Below, piece by piece: positions 15,785 through 24,933 of a stretch of DNA of 52,509 nucleotides. The stretch's first letter is position 1; every line of letters begins with the position of its first letter. The translations under genes were made by a program, and so were the position numbers. The DNA comes from Lachnospiraceae bacterium UBA6987 (GTDB lineage Bacteria; Bacillota; Clostridia; Lachnospirales; Lachnospiraceae), in NCBI GenBank assembly GCA_002449955.1, contig DJYD01000070.1, forward strand, positions 548 to 53,056. The letters are read 5' to 3'. A model generated the notes under the pieces. That model was not told the origin of the DNA. It saw nothing but the letters and a program-made list of their open reading frames with translations, and did no database searches.

Positions 15785-17397
15785 TGAATATTCTCTTTAC
15801 CGGAGTAGGCAGAAGAATCGAACTGCTGCAGGCTTTTCGCAGCGCAGCGCTTGTTCTCCATAAAGAGCTGAAGATTTTCGGCGCGGATATGGCGGGGACT
15901 GCACCGGCACTTGCTTATTGTGATTATACACGAAAAACTGTCGCGATGAAGGATCCGGCCTATATCAGTGATCTGCTCCGTATCTGCCAGGAGGATCAGA
16001 TAGATCTGCTGATTCCGACGATCGACACCGACCTTCTGGCGCTTGCGGAAAACAGGGAAATCTTTCAGGCTGCCGGAACAAGAGTGATGATCAGCGCGCC
16101 GGAGATGGTGCGTATCTGCCGGGACAAGAATTATACATCACGCTTTTTTGCGGACCTCGGCCTGCAGGCTCCCATGCCGGTAAATGACTGGAAGGCTTAT
16201 GCAGGCGGATATCCGGCATTTATCAAACCCAAGGACGGAAGTAGTTCCGTAAACGCTTTTAAAGTGGAAAATGCAGAGGAACTGGCAGTTTATGCAGCCG
16301 AGATCGATGACTATATTATTCAGCCGTTTGTAGACGGAACGGAATACACCATTGACATATTCTGCAATTGGGACGGCATCCCGCTTTCTGTGGTGCCCCG
16401 CGAGAGGACTCAGGTGAGAGCAGGAGAGGTCAATAAAACGAAAATCGAACTTGACCAGGTGATGATCGAGGAAGCTAAGGCAATCTGCCGCCGTTTTAAG
16501 CCCTGCGGCCCGATCACGGTCCAGCTGATCAGGGAAAAGGTGTCGGGCACCGATTATTATATTGAGATCAATCCGCGCTTCGGCGGAGGCGCTCCGCTTT
16601 CCATGAAGGCAGGTGCGAGGAGTGCGGAGATGATTCTGAAGCTGTTGGACGGGGAAGAGGTTCCGTACTGCAGCAGCGTTGCAGACGGCGCGGTTTACAG
16701 CCGTTTTGATCAGTCTGTGTGTATCAGCGAAGGTGAATCTGCTGCCGTGATCAAAGGCGTGATCTTTGATCTGGATGATACGCTGTACAGTGAAAAGGAG
16801 TATGTCAGAAGCGGTTTTAAAGCCGTATCGGATCGGCTGGGAGGCGGTTATGAAGAGCAGCTTTGGCAGTATTTTCAGGCTGGCGTTCCGGCCATCGACG
16901 AACTGCTGAAAGGGCTTGGCTGCCCGGCAAGAAAGGCCGAGCTGCTGACTGTATACCGTGAGCATATGCCGCGGCTGCATCTGTACGAAGGTGTTAGCGA
17001 ATTGATAGACCGCCTGAAAGCGGAAGGGAAAAAAGTGGGGATCATCACGGATGGGAGACCGGAAGGTCAGCGAGGTAAGCTGAAAGCCTTGGGACTGGAT
17101 CATCTGGTGGATGACTGCATCATTACGGATGAACTCGGAGGTGCGCAGTTCAGAAAGCCCTGTGATATTGCATTTCGGATCCTGCAGATGCGCTGGGAGT
17201 TAGATCCGTCTGAAATGGTCTATGTCGGGGACAATCCGGGCAAGGATTTTCAGGCGCCGCGCCAGCTGGGGATGCACTGCATATGGATGTGTCAGGAGGA
17301 CGGTCTGTATAATAAGGCAGGAAGCGCTGCGGCGAAAAGCTTTTTGCAGCCGGAAAAGACCTGCTGCTCTGTGGCGGAATTGAGCCGCCTTCTGTGA
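15784..17397 (+). CDS. ATP-grasp ligase fused to HAD-family phosphatase
   Basis: 537 residues in one continuous frame from ATG 15784. Residues about 1-320 form a carbamoyl-phosphate-synthetase-like ATP-grasp enzyme: MNILFTGVGRR at the start, FIKPKDGSSSVNAF (ATP-binding lysine) and YYIEINPRFGGGAPLS (Mg site). Residues about 325-537 form a HAD-IA hydrolase: nucleophile motif FDLDDTLYSE, IITDGRPEGQR, and VYVGDNPGKDF. ATP-grasp enzymes join a carboxylate to an amine or similar group through an acyl phosphate; the HAD half would remove a phosphate. The pair may make and modify a small substituent for the glycan, but the substrate cannot be read from the sequence. Confidence 0.88.
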   Translation: MNILFTGVGRRIELLQAFRSAALVLHKELKIFGADMAGTAPALAYCDYTRKTVAMKDPAYISDLLRICQEDQIDLLIPTIDTDLLALAENREIFQAAGTRVMISAPEMVRICRDKNYTSRFFADLGLQAPMPVNDWKAYAGGYPAFIKPKDGSSSVNAFKVENAEELAVYAAEIDDYIIQPFVDGTEYTIDIFCNWDGIPLSVVPRERTQVRAGEVNKTKIELDQVMIEEAKAICRRFKPCGPITVQLIREKVSGTDYYIEINPRFGGGAPLSMKAGARSAEMILKLLDGEEVPYCSSVADGAVYSRFDQSVCISEGESAAVIKGVIFDLDDTLYSEKEYVRSGFKAVSDRLGGGYEEQLWQYFQAGVPAIDELLKGLGCPARKAELLTVYREHMPRLHLYEGVSELIDRLKAEGKKVGIITDGRPEGQRGKLKALGLDHLVDDCIITDELGGAQFRKPCDIAFRILQMRWELDPSEMVYVGDNPGKDFQAPRQLGMHCIWMCQEDGLYNKAGSAAAKSFLQPEKTCCSVAELSRLL

Positions 17398-17443
17398 CTG
17401 TCCAGCCGACATAGATTACTGATAAGAACGAAGGAGAAAAACC

Positions 17444-18289
17444 ATGGAATATGATATAAGACGGCTTCAGGAGGTCCAGCTTGAGCTGCTTGATGAACTG
17501 GCCCGCGTGTGCGGGAAATATCATATCAGGTTTTATCTGGCAGCCGGTTCCTGCATCGGTGCGGTAAGGCATCAGGGGTTCATCCCCTGGGATGATGATA
17601 TCGATACCTTCATGTATGCTGAAGATGCCGATAGGCTTTTTGAACATGCGGATGATTTTGGTGAAGGTTTCTTTCTGCAGAATGCGGACACCGATAAAGG
17701 TTACGGATATTCGATCGCGAGACTGCGAAAAAGAGGAACCGCCTGCCTGGAAAAGGATGAACTGAACGACCCGTGCCATCACGGTATATTCCTGGATATT
17801 TATCTTCTTTACTACTATCCGGCCTCACGCATCAAAAGAGCGCTGATGGTCGGGCAGGGCATCTGCCGCAACATTTTGCTCAGAAATAAAGAACCGCAGA
17901 ATCATGGCCGTCTGATCGGGCTGCTCGGGAAGATGATCCTTCTGCCGTATCGGAACAATGAGAAACGCCGGAAAAAGGTGAAGGCCTTAACAGCTAAGAT
18001 CAGACAGTACAGGAATACGGATGATCTGGTCATTCTCTATGGGATGGATATCTCTCTGAAACGCATCATCAGCTATAAGACAGCCTGGTTTCAGGCTCCG
18101 CAGATGCTTCCGTTTGAAGGCCGGACGGTACCGGTGGCAACAGATGTTGATGCTTATCTGACCTGCCGCTACGGCGCAGATTATATGCAGCTTCCTCCGC
18201 CCGAAAAAAGACATTCTTATCATGAATACGCTTACATCAGCTTCGATCATGAGTATGAGGGCAGCCGGAAATCAGAGAAAAAGGGTTGA
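17444..18289 (+). CDS. LicD family phosphotransferase, copy 1
   Basis: 281 residues, with GAAGGAG ahead of the ATG. The LicD/Fukutin-type motif AAGSCIGAVRHQGFIPWDDD near residue 35-55 holds the metal-binding aspartates. LicD proteins transfer a phospho-group (phosphocholine or polyol phosphate) from a CDP-activated donor onto a surface glycan. The C-terminal YMQLPPPEKRHSYHEY block is shared with the next gene, which points to tandem duplication followed by divergence. The CDP donor could be supplied by the cytidylyltransferase at 19193. Confidence 0.9.
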   Translation: MEYDIRRLQEVQLELLDELARVCGKYHIRFYLAAGSCIGAVRHQGFIPWDDDIDTFMYAEDADRLFEHADDFGEGFFLQNADTDKGYGYSIARLRKRGTACLEKDELNDPCHHGIFLDIYLLYYYPASRIKRALMVGQGICRNILLRNKEPQNHGRLIGLLGKMILLPYRNNEKRRKKVKALTAKIRQYRNTDDLVILYGMDISLKRIISYKTAWFQAPQMLPFEGRTVPVATDVDAYLTCRYGADYMQLPPPEKRHSYHEYAYISFDHEYEGSRKSEKKG

Positions 18290-18290
18290 G

Positions 18291-19196
18291 ATGGATACAG
18301 CTATCAGTAAAACAAGTCATGAAGATGCCTGGAACACCGTTCGGGAGGTCCAGCTTCGCTGCATCGGCCTGCAGCGTGTTTTTGACCGATTCTGCCGGGA
18401 AAACGGACTGCTGTACTATGTCTGCGGCGGCGGCTGTATCGGAGCGGTCAGGCATCAGGGCTTTATTCCCTGGGATGATGATATTGATGTCATGATGCCG
18501 AGGCCGGATTTTGAAAAGCTGAAAAAGCTGTGGCCGGAACAGATGAAGGACGGCCGTTACGTGTTCTGTGATAATACCGAAACGATGTATCTACGGACCA
18601 TGTGGGCTTCGGTATGTGACGAAGAGACGACCTTTATCAAGGAAAGGCAGAAGGATCTCGATATCTCACAGGGAATCAAGCTGGAGATCATTCCGCTTGA
18701 CGGATGTCCGGGCAATCGTTTGGCCAGACGGATGCAGATGTTCTGGGCACTGATCCGGCAGATCTATATCAATCAGGAACCGCCGGTATCCAAGGGCTTC
18801 GCGGCGGAAACAGTAGGAAAACTCCTTCTGAAGCTGCACCGAGACTGGAGGTCGCGCTACCGGGCCGCTATGCGCTGTGAGAAGAGGATGTCAAGATATC
18901 CTTTTGCAGCAGCAGAAAAAGTAACGGAACTGACAACAAGATTCCGTTATATGCGGAACGAGTACCCGAAAGAAGCTTTTCAGAGTGCGGTATATCTGCC
19001 GTTTGAAGATGGAGAAATCCCTGTTCCGGCAGGCTATGATACCTATCTGAAAATGGCGTTCGGAGATTATATGCAGCTGCCTCCGGAGGAGGAGCGCCAG
19101 CCGAAGCACGAGACGGTCTTTATCGATACAAACAACAGCTACAGAAAATATAAAGGAATCTATTACTGCACAGAGGATCATAAGGAGAAGCAATGA
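18291..19196 (+). CDS. LicD family phosphotransferase, copy 2
   Basis: 301 residues from ATG 18291, one base after the previous stop; the Shine-Dalgarno-like AAAGGG lies in the end of copy 1. Starts further upstream would overlap copy 1 heavily. The core GGGCIGAVRHQGFIPWDDDI is almost identical to copy 1, and the C-terminal DYMQLPPEEERQPKHE matches as well, but the middle regions differ. The two copies may therefore act on different acceptor positions, or with different donors. The end overlaps the next start (ATGA). Confidence 0.9.
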   Translation: MDTAISKTSHEDAWNTVREVQLRCIGLQRVFDRFCRENGLLYYVCGGGCIGAVRHQGFIPWDDDIDVMMPRPDFEKLKKLWPEQMKDGRYVFCDNTETMYLRTMWASVCDEETTFIKERQKDLDISQGIKLEIIPLDGCPGNRLARRMQMFWALIRQIYINQEPPVSKGFAAETVGKLLLKLHRDWRSRYRAAMRCEKRMSRYPFAAAEKVTELTTRFRYMRNEYPKEAFQSAVYLPFEDGEIPVPAGYDTYLKMAFGDYMQLPPEEERQPKHETVFIDTNNSYRKYKGIYYCTEDHKEKQ

Positions 19197-19909
19197 ATAT
19201 CGCAATCATCATTGCCGGTGGTTCCGGCAGCCGTATGGGACAGGATATTCCCAAACAGTTTATCAATGTTTATGACAAGCCGGTCCTGATCTATACCCTG
19301 GAAGGGTTTCAGAAGCATCCGCAGATCGATGCGATCGAGGTGGTATGTCTCGAGGGATGGCAGGAGGTGCTGTGGGCTTACGCCAAGCAGTTCGGCATAG
19401 ATAAGCTGAAATGGGTCGTTCCCGGCGGCAGGAGCGGCCAGGAATCCATCCGGAACGGCGTATTCCATCTGGAAGGCAAGGCGGCAGCTGACGATATCAT
19501 TATCGTGCACGACGGGATCCGCCCGTTAGTGGACGAGACCGTTCTGACGGATGTCATCCTGAAGGCACAGCAGTACGGCAACGCCGTGACAAGCATGCCG
19601 TATAATGAGCAGATCTTTGTGGCAGACGATGAGATCAGCACCGTGAGTTTTATTCCCAGGGAAACGATTCGCCGGGTCTCCACGCCGCAGGCGTATCGTT
19701 TTGATCTGCTGGATTCCAAGTATCATGAGGCTTTTGAAAAGGAAATCGGAATATACGGTTCTTCCTATGCAAACACCATGATGGTGGAGCTTGGTGTGAG
19801 GCTGTATTTTGCCGCCGGTTCGGATAAAAACATCAAGCTGACGACAAAGGATGATCTGGAGTTATTTAAAGCATACCTGAAATCAGACAAGGATAACTGG
19901 CTCAAATAA
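19193..19909 (+). CDS. IspD/TarI family cytidylyltransferase
   Basis: 238 residues. The nucleotide-binding loop IIAGGSGSRMGQDIPKQF near the N-terminus and PGGRSGQESIRNGVF in the middle define the family; HDGIRPLVD and TPQAYRFD follow. Relatives either make CDP-methylerythritol (IspD) or CDP-ribitol and similar polyol phosphates (TarI). The position directly after two licD genes and before an SDR favours the TarI-like role: supplying a CDP-activated polyol or related donor. The exact substrate is unknown. Start overlaps the licD stop by four bases. Confidence 0.9.
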   Translation: MNIAIIIAGGSGSRMGQDIPKQFINVYDKPVLIYTLEGFQKHPQIDAIEVVCLEGWQEVLWAYAKQFGIDKLKWVVPGGRSGQESIRNGVFHLEGKAAADDIIIVHDGIRPLVDETVLTDVILKAQQYGNAVTSMPYNEQIFVADDEISTVSFIPRETIRRVSTPQAYRFDLLDSKYHEAFEKEIGIYGSSYANTMMVELGVRLYFAAGSDKNIKLTTKDDLELFKAYLKSDKDNWLK

Positions 19910-19919
19910 GGGGAGAAGT

Positions 19920-20981
19920 ATGGACCTGTATCAGAATTCACTATACCGGGAAGATGTTAGCCGTGTGAGCAGACTGAATCTTCCCTGGGAGAAAATGCAG
20001 AACGGATCGATCATGCTGTCGGGGGCGACAGGACTGATCGGCAGCTTTCTCGTGGATGTGATCATGGAAAAGAATAAAACGGAAGGGCTGAACTGCAGGA
20101 TCTATGCTCTTACGCGGAACACAGAACGGGCCAAGGCTCGTTTTTTCCGTCACTTAGATGACCCGCGGCTCATTTTTGTTCCGTATGATGTAAAGGACCC
20201 CCTGGAGAAGGATGAGCCCCGCAGCATCCGTTATGTGCTGCATCTGGCCTCCAATACTCACCCGCTGCAGTATGCTGCGGATCCCATAGGGACGATCACG
20301 ACCAATATTATCGGTCTGCAGCATATGCTTGAATTTGCTGCGGCGCATGATACACTTCGTTTTGCTTTTGCCTCATCCAATGAGATCTATGGAGAAAACA
20401 GGGGCGATACGGAACTGTTTGATGAGCAATACTGCGGTTATATCGACTGCAATACGATGCGGGCAGGATATCCGGAAAGCAAGCGCTGCGGCGAGGCACT
20501 TTGTCAGGCCTACCGGAAGCAAAAAGGCATGGATATCGTGATTCCGCGTCTGACCCGCAGCTACGGTCCGACCATGCTGCCTGCGGATTCAAAAGCCATC
20601 AGCCAATTTATCAAAAAGGGCGTTGCCGGTGAGGATATCGTACTGAAGTCAGCCGGTACACAGTATTATTCCTATCAGTATATGGCTGATTCGGTGTCCG
20701 GCCTGCTTACGGTTCTGCTCTGCGGTGAGGATGGAGAAGCTTATAATATTGCTGAAGCGCATTCGGATATCACCCTGAAGGCACTTGCGGACATCATAGC
20801 GGACATCAATGGGAAAAAGGTCATTTTTGAAAAACCGGATGCGACTGAGGCAAGCGGTTACAGCAGGGCGACAAAAGCCCGTCTGGACGGGCAGAAGCTG
20901 TCATTACTGGGCTGGAAGCCGTTTTATGATATCAGAGGCGGCCTTGAACGAACCATCAGGATCCTGCGGGATATCGGATGA
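19920..20981 (+). CDS. NAD-dependent epimerase/dehydratase (extended SDR)
   Basis: 353 residues. Rossmann motif SGATGLIGSFL near residue 34-44, the serine region AFASSNEIYGE, and the active-site YPESK. These belong to the nucleotide-sugar modifying extended short-chain dehydrogenases. It follows the cytidylyltransferase by 10 bases, so a CDP-linked substrate or its precursor is likely (inference). It is probably the last glycan gene; asparaginase follows after 28 bases with no terminator seen. Confidence 0.88.
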   Translation: MDLYQNSLYREDVSRVSRLNLPWEKMQNGSIMLSGATGLIGSFLVDVIMEKNKTEGLNCRIYALTRNTERAKARFFRHLDDPRLIFVPYDVKDPLEKDEPRSIRYVLHLASNTHPLQYAADPIGTITTNIIGLQHMLEFAAAHDTLRFAFASSNEIYGENRGDTELFDEQYCGYIDCNTMRAGYPESKRCGEALCQAYRKQKGMDIVIPRLTRSYGPTMLPADSKAISQFIKKGVAGEDIVLKSAGTQYYSYQYMADSVSGLLTVLLCGEDGEAYNIAEAHSDITLKALADIIADINGKKVIFEKPDATEASGYSRATKARLDGQKLSLLGWKPFYDIRGGLERTIRILRDIG

Positions 20982-21009
20982 GGACCATTATCTGACAGGG
21001 GGAAATGAC

Positions 21010-22020
21010 GTGGTGAAGAAGATTTGCCTGATCTATACCGGCGGGACAGTCGGGATGGTGAAGAGTGAGCGGGGCTATGTTCCGGATCATGAGCGCTTTC
21101 GCGAGGAACTGGCAGCGATTCCGGATCTGCATGCGGCAGATGCGCCGGATTATGATGTGGTGGTTTTTAAGCCCCTGCTGGACTCGAGTGATATTGCGGT
21201 GCATGAGTGGAACAAGATGGGGCGCACGATTGCGGAGCGTTACGATGACTATGACGGATTTGTCGTGCTGCATGGAACAGATACCATGGCTTACAGCGCG
21301 AGCGCCTTGTCGTTCATGCTGGAAGGACTGAATAAACCGGTGATTTTTACCGGGTCTCAGATTCCGTTATATGAGATGCGCAGCGACGGCCGGGATAACA
21401 TCGTTACGGCGATGATGATTGCGGCAGAGGGAAGAGTCCGTGAAGTGGGCCTGTATTTCGGCGGAAAGCTCCTGCGCGGCTGCCGTGCAACGAAGAGCTC
21501 GTCGGATGCACTGGAGGCGTTTGAGTCGCCGAATGCTCCGCCGCTTGCCGAGGCCGGGATCCGTATCCGGTACCTGCAGGACCCGGAAGGGGCTGTGCCG
21601 AAGGGGCAGTTCCGCTGTCAGGAACTGTCAGATATTCCGATCGGTGTGATCAAAGTCTTCCCCGGGATTCAGTTTGAAGTTTTTGAGCAGGTCATGACGG
21701 ATAAGTTAAAGGGAGTCGTGTTAGAAACCTTTGGCACCGGCAATGTGCCGAGCTCCCAGGAAGCCCTGCTGCATATCATTGCGAAAGCGCACAAGAGCGG
21801 CAGCGTGATCGTGGCCAGATCGCAGTGCGCGCAGGGGCAGGTGCTGCTCGGAACCTATGCAGCCAGCAGAGCCCTTGTGGATATCGGCGCTGCTGCCGGC
21901 GGAGATATGACCACCGAGGCCGCACTGACGAAGCTCTATTATCTGTTCAGCAAAGGACTGAGCGCGGCAGAAGTGAAGCGTCAGATCGAGATGAACCTGA
22001 GAGGGGAACTGAGCGAATAA
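21010..22020 (+). CDS. ansA: Type I L-asparaginase
   Basis: 336 residues from GTG 21010, 8 bases after the purine-rich GGGGGAAA; the adjacent GTG at 21013 is an equal alternative. The first catalytic threonine is in YTGGTVGM and the second in LHGTDTMAYSASALSFM; KPVIFTGSQIPLYEMRSDGR completes the active site. The enzyme hydrolyses asparagine to aspartate and ammonia; no secretion signal is visible, so it acts in the cytoplasm. It probably shares the transcript of the glycan operon but fits the amino-acid catabolism theme of the window. Confidence 0.94.
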   Translation: MVKKICLIYTGGTVGMVKSERGYVPDHERFREELAAIPDLHAADAPDYDVVVFKPLLDSSDIAVHEWNKMGRTIAERYDDYDGFVVLHGTDTMAYSASALSFMLEGLNKPVIFTGSQIPLYEMRSDGRDNIVTAMMIAAEGRVREVGLYFGGKLLRGCRATKSSSDALEAFESPNAPPLAEAGIRIRYLQDPEGAVPKGQFRCQELSDIPIGVIKVFPGIQFEVFEQVMTDKLKGVVLETFGTGNVPSSQEALLHIIAKAHKSGSVIVARSQCAQGQVLLGTYAASRALVDIGAAAGGDMTTEAALTKLYYLFSKGLSAAEVKRQIEMNLRGELSE

Positions 22021-22058
22021 AAAATCGGGAAGGCAGTGTGATCATTGTCCTTCCCGAT
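22018..22058 (-). terminator. Terminator of the minus-strand PAP2-ABC-HAD operon
   Basis: ATCGGGAAGG (22024-22033) pairs with CCTTCCCGAT (22049-22058). On the minus strand the stem is followed by TTTTTTATTC, a good U-tract. The plus strand has no T-run, so termination of asparaginase here is less certain. Confidence 0.85.
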
Positions 22059-22073
22059 AAGGCTAAGATGGGT

Positions 22074-22757
22074 TTATAAGTTTTCGAGAATTTCCGGGAG
22101 CTGCCGGATGTCATCAATGTGATAGTCGGCAAAGGGCCGGATCAGGGCGCGGGTTTCCGCGTCCTTTTTTTGCAGATATTCGGTCCAGACCGTGGTCAGG
22201 CCGACGGCTTTCGCGCCGTCAAGCTCATGGTCGCCGCCGTCGCCTACAAACACGGCCTCCTCGGGGGATGCGCCGAGCCGTTCCAGGGCGAGCCGGTAGA
22301 TTTCCGGCTCCGGCTTGACCAGACGCACGCTGCAGGAGAAGATAACCGTGTCGAAGAGAGAGACAAGCGGACTCTCGTCCCAGGCCTCGATATCGATGAT
22401 GTCCGCGTTGCTGACAAGGGCAAGCTTTAAGCCGCGTGCACGCAGCGCAGCGATCGTTTCGAGAATGCCGGGGCGAAGGTCGGTGAGCGCCCTTGCCATG
22501 CGGGTAAGACGCCCCTTAAGCACTCCCGCCTTCTGCGCCGCACTCGCCTGAAAGGGCAGGCCTTTGCAGGCTTCTTCGATCAGCTCCGCGCCGTTTGCAA
22601 ATTCACCGAGCGCGCGGCGTCTTCCGAGCGCCGGTGTCCAGAAGACCCCCGACCATTCCTCCGGGCTGATGCCCAGGGGATCGCTCTCCAGTGTGACCAA
22701 CTCCGTCCTCGGGTCGGCTAAGGTATAAAACAGATCGAACAGGACGGCTTTTTTCAT
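22074..22757 (-). CDS. HAD-IA family hydrolase
   Basis: 227 residues. Motif I reads VLFDLFYTLA: the nucleophile Asp is present, but the usual second Asp (DxD) is an aromatic residue, as in L-2-haloacid dehalogenases (DxY). Motif II is LALVSNAD, motif III involves KPEPEIYRLAL, and motif IV is VFVGDGGDHELDGAKA. It is therefore either a small-molecule phosphatase with a relaxed motif or a dehalogenase-like hydrolase; the substrate is unknown. Start overlaps the end of the YcxB-like gene (ATGA). It is the last gene of the operon. Confidence 0.85.
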   Translation of the reverse strand: MKKAVLFDLFYTLADPRTELVTLESDPLGISPEEWSGVFWTPALGRRRALGEFANGAELIEEACKGLPFQASAAQKAGVLKGRLTRMARALTDLRPGILETIAALRARGLKLALVSNADIIDIEAWDESPLVSLFDTVIFSCSVRLVKPEPEIYRLALERLGASPEEAVFVGDGGDHELDGAKAVGLTTVWTEYLQKKDAETRALIRPFADYHIDDIRQLPEILENL

Positions 22758-23563
22758 GAGTGCTTTTTCTCCGCATTTTTCCCGCGGTTGTTCACCAGAT
22801 TGGCACGGTCTGCGATGGATCTTCTGCGCGGTCTGTAGTTCGGACCGATGACGGCGCCAGCTTCTTCTGCCGCCTTTTCTTCTTCAGCCAGCAGGTCGCG
22901 GCCTTCTTTTTTGGCTTCCTTTATCGCACGCTTATGTGCTTTTTCTGCTTCCTCGGCAGCCGCTTTCTGCTCCTCCTTTTCTATCCTGGCCGCTTCCGCA
23001 TTCTGTTCGGCGGCGGTAGGAATATGAGGTGCATTCTTGTTGTATTTGCTGGAGAAACGGTCACCCATGACTCTGATCAGGATCTCACGAAAGAGCTCTT
23101 TTTGCTTGTCACTGAAAGACCTGCGCGGGATCAGGAAGAGATCAGACCCCGAAGTATACACTAAAAAGGCATTGCGGGTTTCAAAAGCACAGGGAAATTC
23201 AGCAAATAATCCGGAAGAGTTGAAGGCTTTTTCCGGCACTTTGATCGTCATCCGGCTGTCCGAAAAGCGCAGAATGCTTTTCAGATTCAGAATATTGTCT
23301 TTTGACCTTGCATAGCGCCGTACAGTCTGTTCGATCCTAGTCATGTGCCAGAGCAGCCAGAAAATGATGGCACTGGCAATATAGCCGGAGGGGATCCAGA
23401 ATTCAAATACACCGAACTGCACGAGGATCATGTAGACAACAAACACAATGAGCGCGGCGACAGCCAGCCGGAGCAGAAGGATACGGCGCAGGAAATAAAT
23501 GTAATAATTGGCTGCGCGGAAATCCTGCTTTGTGACAGTAAAATGTACTTCCTGAGTCTGCAT
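22754..23563 (-). CDS. YcxB-like membrane protein with charged tail
   Basis: 269 residues. Two membrane helices (about 25-70) precede a PH-like soluble domain typical of YcxB-like proteins, ending in LFLIPRRSFSDKQKELFREI. From residue about 195 the tail is an Ala/Glu/Lys-rich stretch likely to be a coiled coil. Function of the family is unknown. AAGGAAAAGAG precedes the ATG. It lies between the ABC permease genes and the HAD gene with almost no spacing. Confidence 0.7.
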   Translation of the reverse strand: MQTQEVHFTVTKQDFRAANYYIYFLRRILLLRLAVAALIVFVVYMILVQFGVFEFWIPSGYIASAIIFWLLWHMTRIEQTVRRYARSKDNILNLKSILRFSDSRMTIKVPEKAFNSSGLFAEFPCAFETRNAFLVYTSGSDLFLIPRRSFSDKQKELFREILIRVMGDRFSSKYNKNAPHIPTAAEQNAEAARIEKEEQKAAAEEAEKAHKRAIKEAKKEGRDLLAEEEKAAEEAGAVIGPNYRPRRRSIADRANLVNNRGKNAEKKHS

Positions 23564-23574
23564 CTCTTTTCCTT

Positions 23575-24933
23575 TCAGGCCTTGCTGAAGATGATCTTCA
23601 GCATCTCATTTATACGCGGGACATTTCCTTTATACAGGCTCATCATGCTGTAGACCTTGCCGGCAAGGTAAGTCACAAGAAGCGCAAGACCTGCGGTAAG
23701 GAGGAGACAGACCAGGCCTGCCCACACAGGAACAACGCCCATTAAGAGCCGCACCGGGGTGACCATCATGGCGGTGAAGGGAACAAAGTCGTACCACTCG
23801 ATGCCGGTGGAGGCCGAGGAAATATTCCTGAGCGAGGTCAGGAGGACGACCAGGTAGCTCGCGATCAGGACCAGCTGGAAAATCTGCATGGAGGCAGCAA
23901 GCTCCTCGGGCTTCGAGGCAAAGCTTCCGGCAAGACCGGCAAGTGAGCAGTAAAGCAGGAAGCCGGCGGCGATGATGAGCAGGGCGATGATGATCCGGAT
24001 AGGAGAGTAAAAACGCATCACCGTGCCGAGGAAATCAAAGAACCGGAGGATGCCCATGGTGCTGCCGGGATGGATGCTGCGGGCAAGATGCGCGCCAAGG
24101 CTGCAGCCGCAGACAAGCGCCGCGATCCACAGGGAAAGCTGCAGCAGAGAGGTGCACCAGGCCGCCATGACCTTGCCCATGATCATGGCCTTCGGCTTCA
24201 CGGAAAGCAGGAAGGTGTCCATGAGCTTGGAGGTCTTCTCTAAGATCACGTGGTTTGCCACGGTATTGCCGTAGAAGAGGACCAGGAAGTAGATGAGCAT
24301 GATGTTGACGTAGGGCAGCGCGAAGCCGGCGATCTCCTTCATAACGGAGGTGGGATCGGAGGCGCCTTCTCCTTCGGGCGCGACAATGCCGATCGGTACC
24401 GATAAGGCCTGCATCTCCTTTTCGGAGGCGCCCATCTCGTGAAGCAGACAGGCGGGGATGCGGGCGGCGACGTTAGCTGCAGCCGCAAGCGCTGTATCGA
24501 CAGCCTCTTCCTCCGCTTTATCCGGGACGAGCGCAGAGACCGTATAGGCGTCCTGCACCTTGCGGATCAGCAGGCAGCAGGCGCCCTCTCCGTATTCCTT
24601 TGCCTGAAGGAGCGCTTCCGCTCTGCTTTCGCAGAGGCGGTATTCCCTCGCTTCATCGAACAGGGCGAGGGAGTCCCAGGCATAGCCGTCGCCGGTCTCG
24701 ACCGCATAGAATACGGCCTTGACGCGGGAAAGATAGTCGGGGTCCTCGTAGGAAGATCCGGGAGCGGGTACTTCCTGCGCGCCGGGATCTTCGCGCCCTC
24801 TTTCGGCAAGCGGCAGCAGCACGGCCGGCAAGAGGAAGAGCAGAAGCGCGAGAATGATCGTCCAGTTTTTGTAATTCTTTTTATCGGCGATCTGTTTGCA
24901 GGTAAAGGCAAAGACCTGAGAAAATCCTTTCAT
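23575..24933 (-). CDS. ABC-2 type exporter permease (NatB-like), second copy
   Basis: 452 residues. One N-terminal membrane helix, a large extracytoplasmic loop (about 50-210) and a C-terminal cluster of five or six helices, the layout of NatB-type permeases. The family segment VILEKTSKLMDTFLLSVKPKAMIMGKVM is visible around residues 225-255. The start overlaps the first permease stop by four bases (ATGA). It probably pairs with the other permease and the ATPase upstream in a sodium- or drug-type exporter; the substrate is not deducible. Confidence 0.86.
   Translation of the reverse strand: MKGFSQVFAFTCKQIADKKNYKNWTIILALLLFLLPAVLLPLAERGREDPGAQEVPAPGSSYEDPDYLSRVKAVFYAVETGDGYAWDSLALFDEAREYRLCESRAEALLQAKEYGEGACCLLIRKVQDAYTVSALVPDKAEEEAVDTALAAAANVAARIPACLLHEMGASEKEMQALSVPIGIVAPEGEGASDPTSVMKEIAGFALPYVNIMLIYFLVLFYGNTVANHVILEKTSKLMDTFLLSVKPKAMIMGKVMAAWCTSLLQLSLWIAALVCGCSLGAHLARSIHPGSTMGILRFFDFLGTVMRFYSPIRIIIALLIIAAGFLLYCSLAGLAGSFASKPEELAASMQIFQLVLIASYLVVLLTSLRNISSASTGIEWYDFVPFTAMMVTPVRLLMGVVPVWAGLVCLLLTAGLALLVTYLAGKVYSMMSLYKGNVPRINEMLKIIFSKA

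Noticed and set aside
19193..19909. Cytidylyltransferase as IspD of isoprenoid synthesis
   Set aside because: Embedded between licD genes and an SDR in a surface operon, so a TarI-like role is more likely. Sequence alone does not fully exclude IspD.
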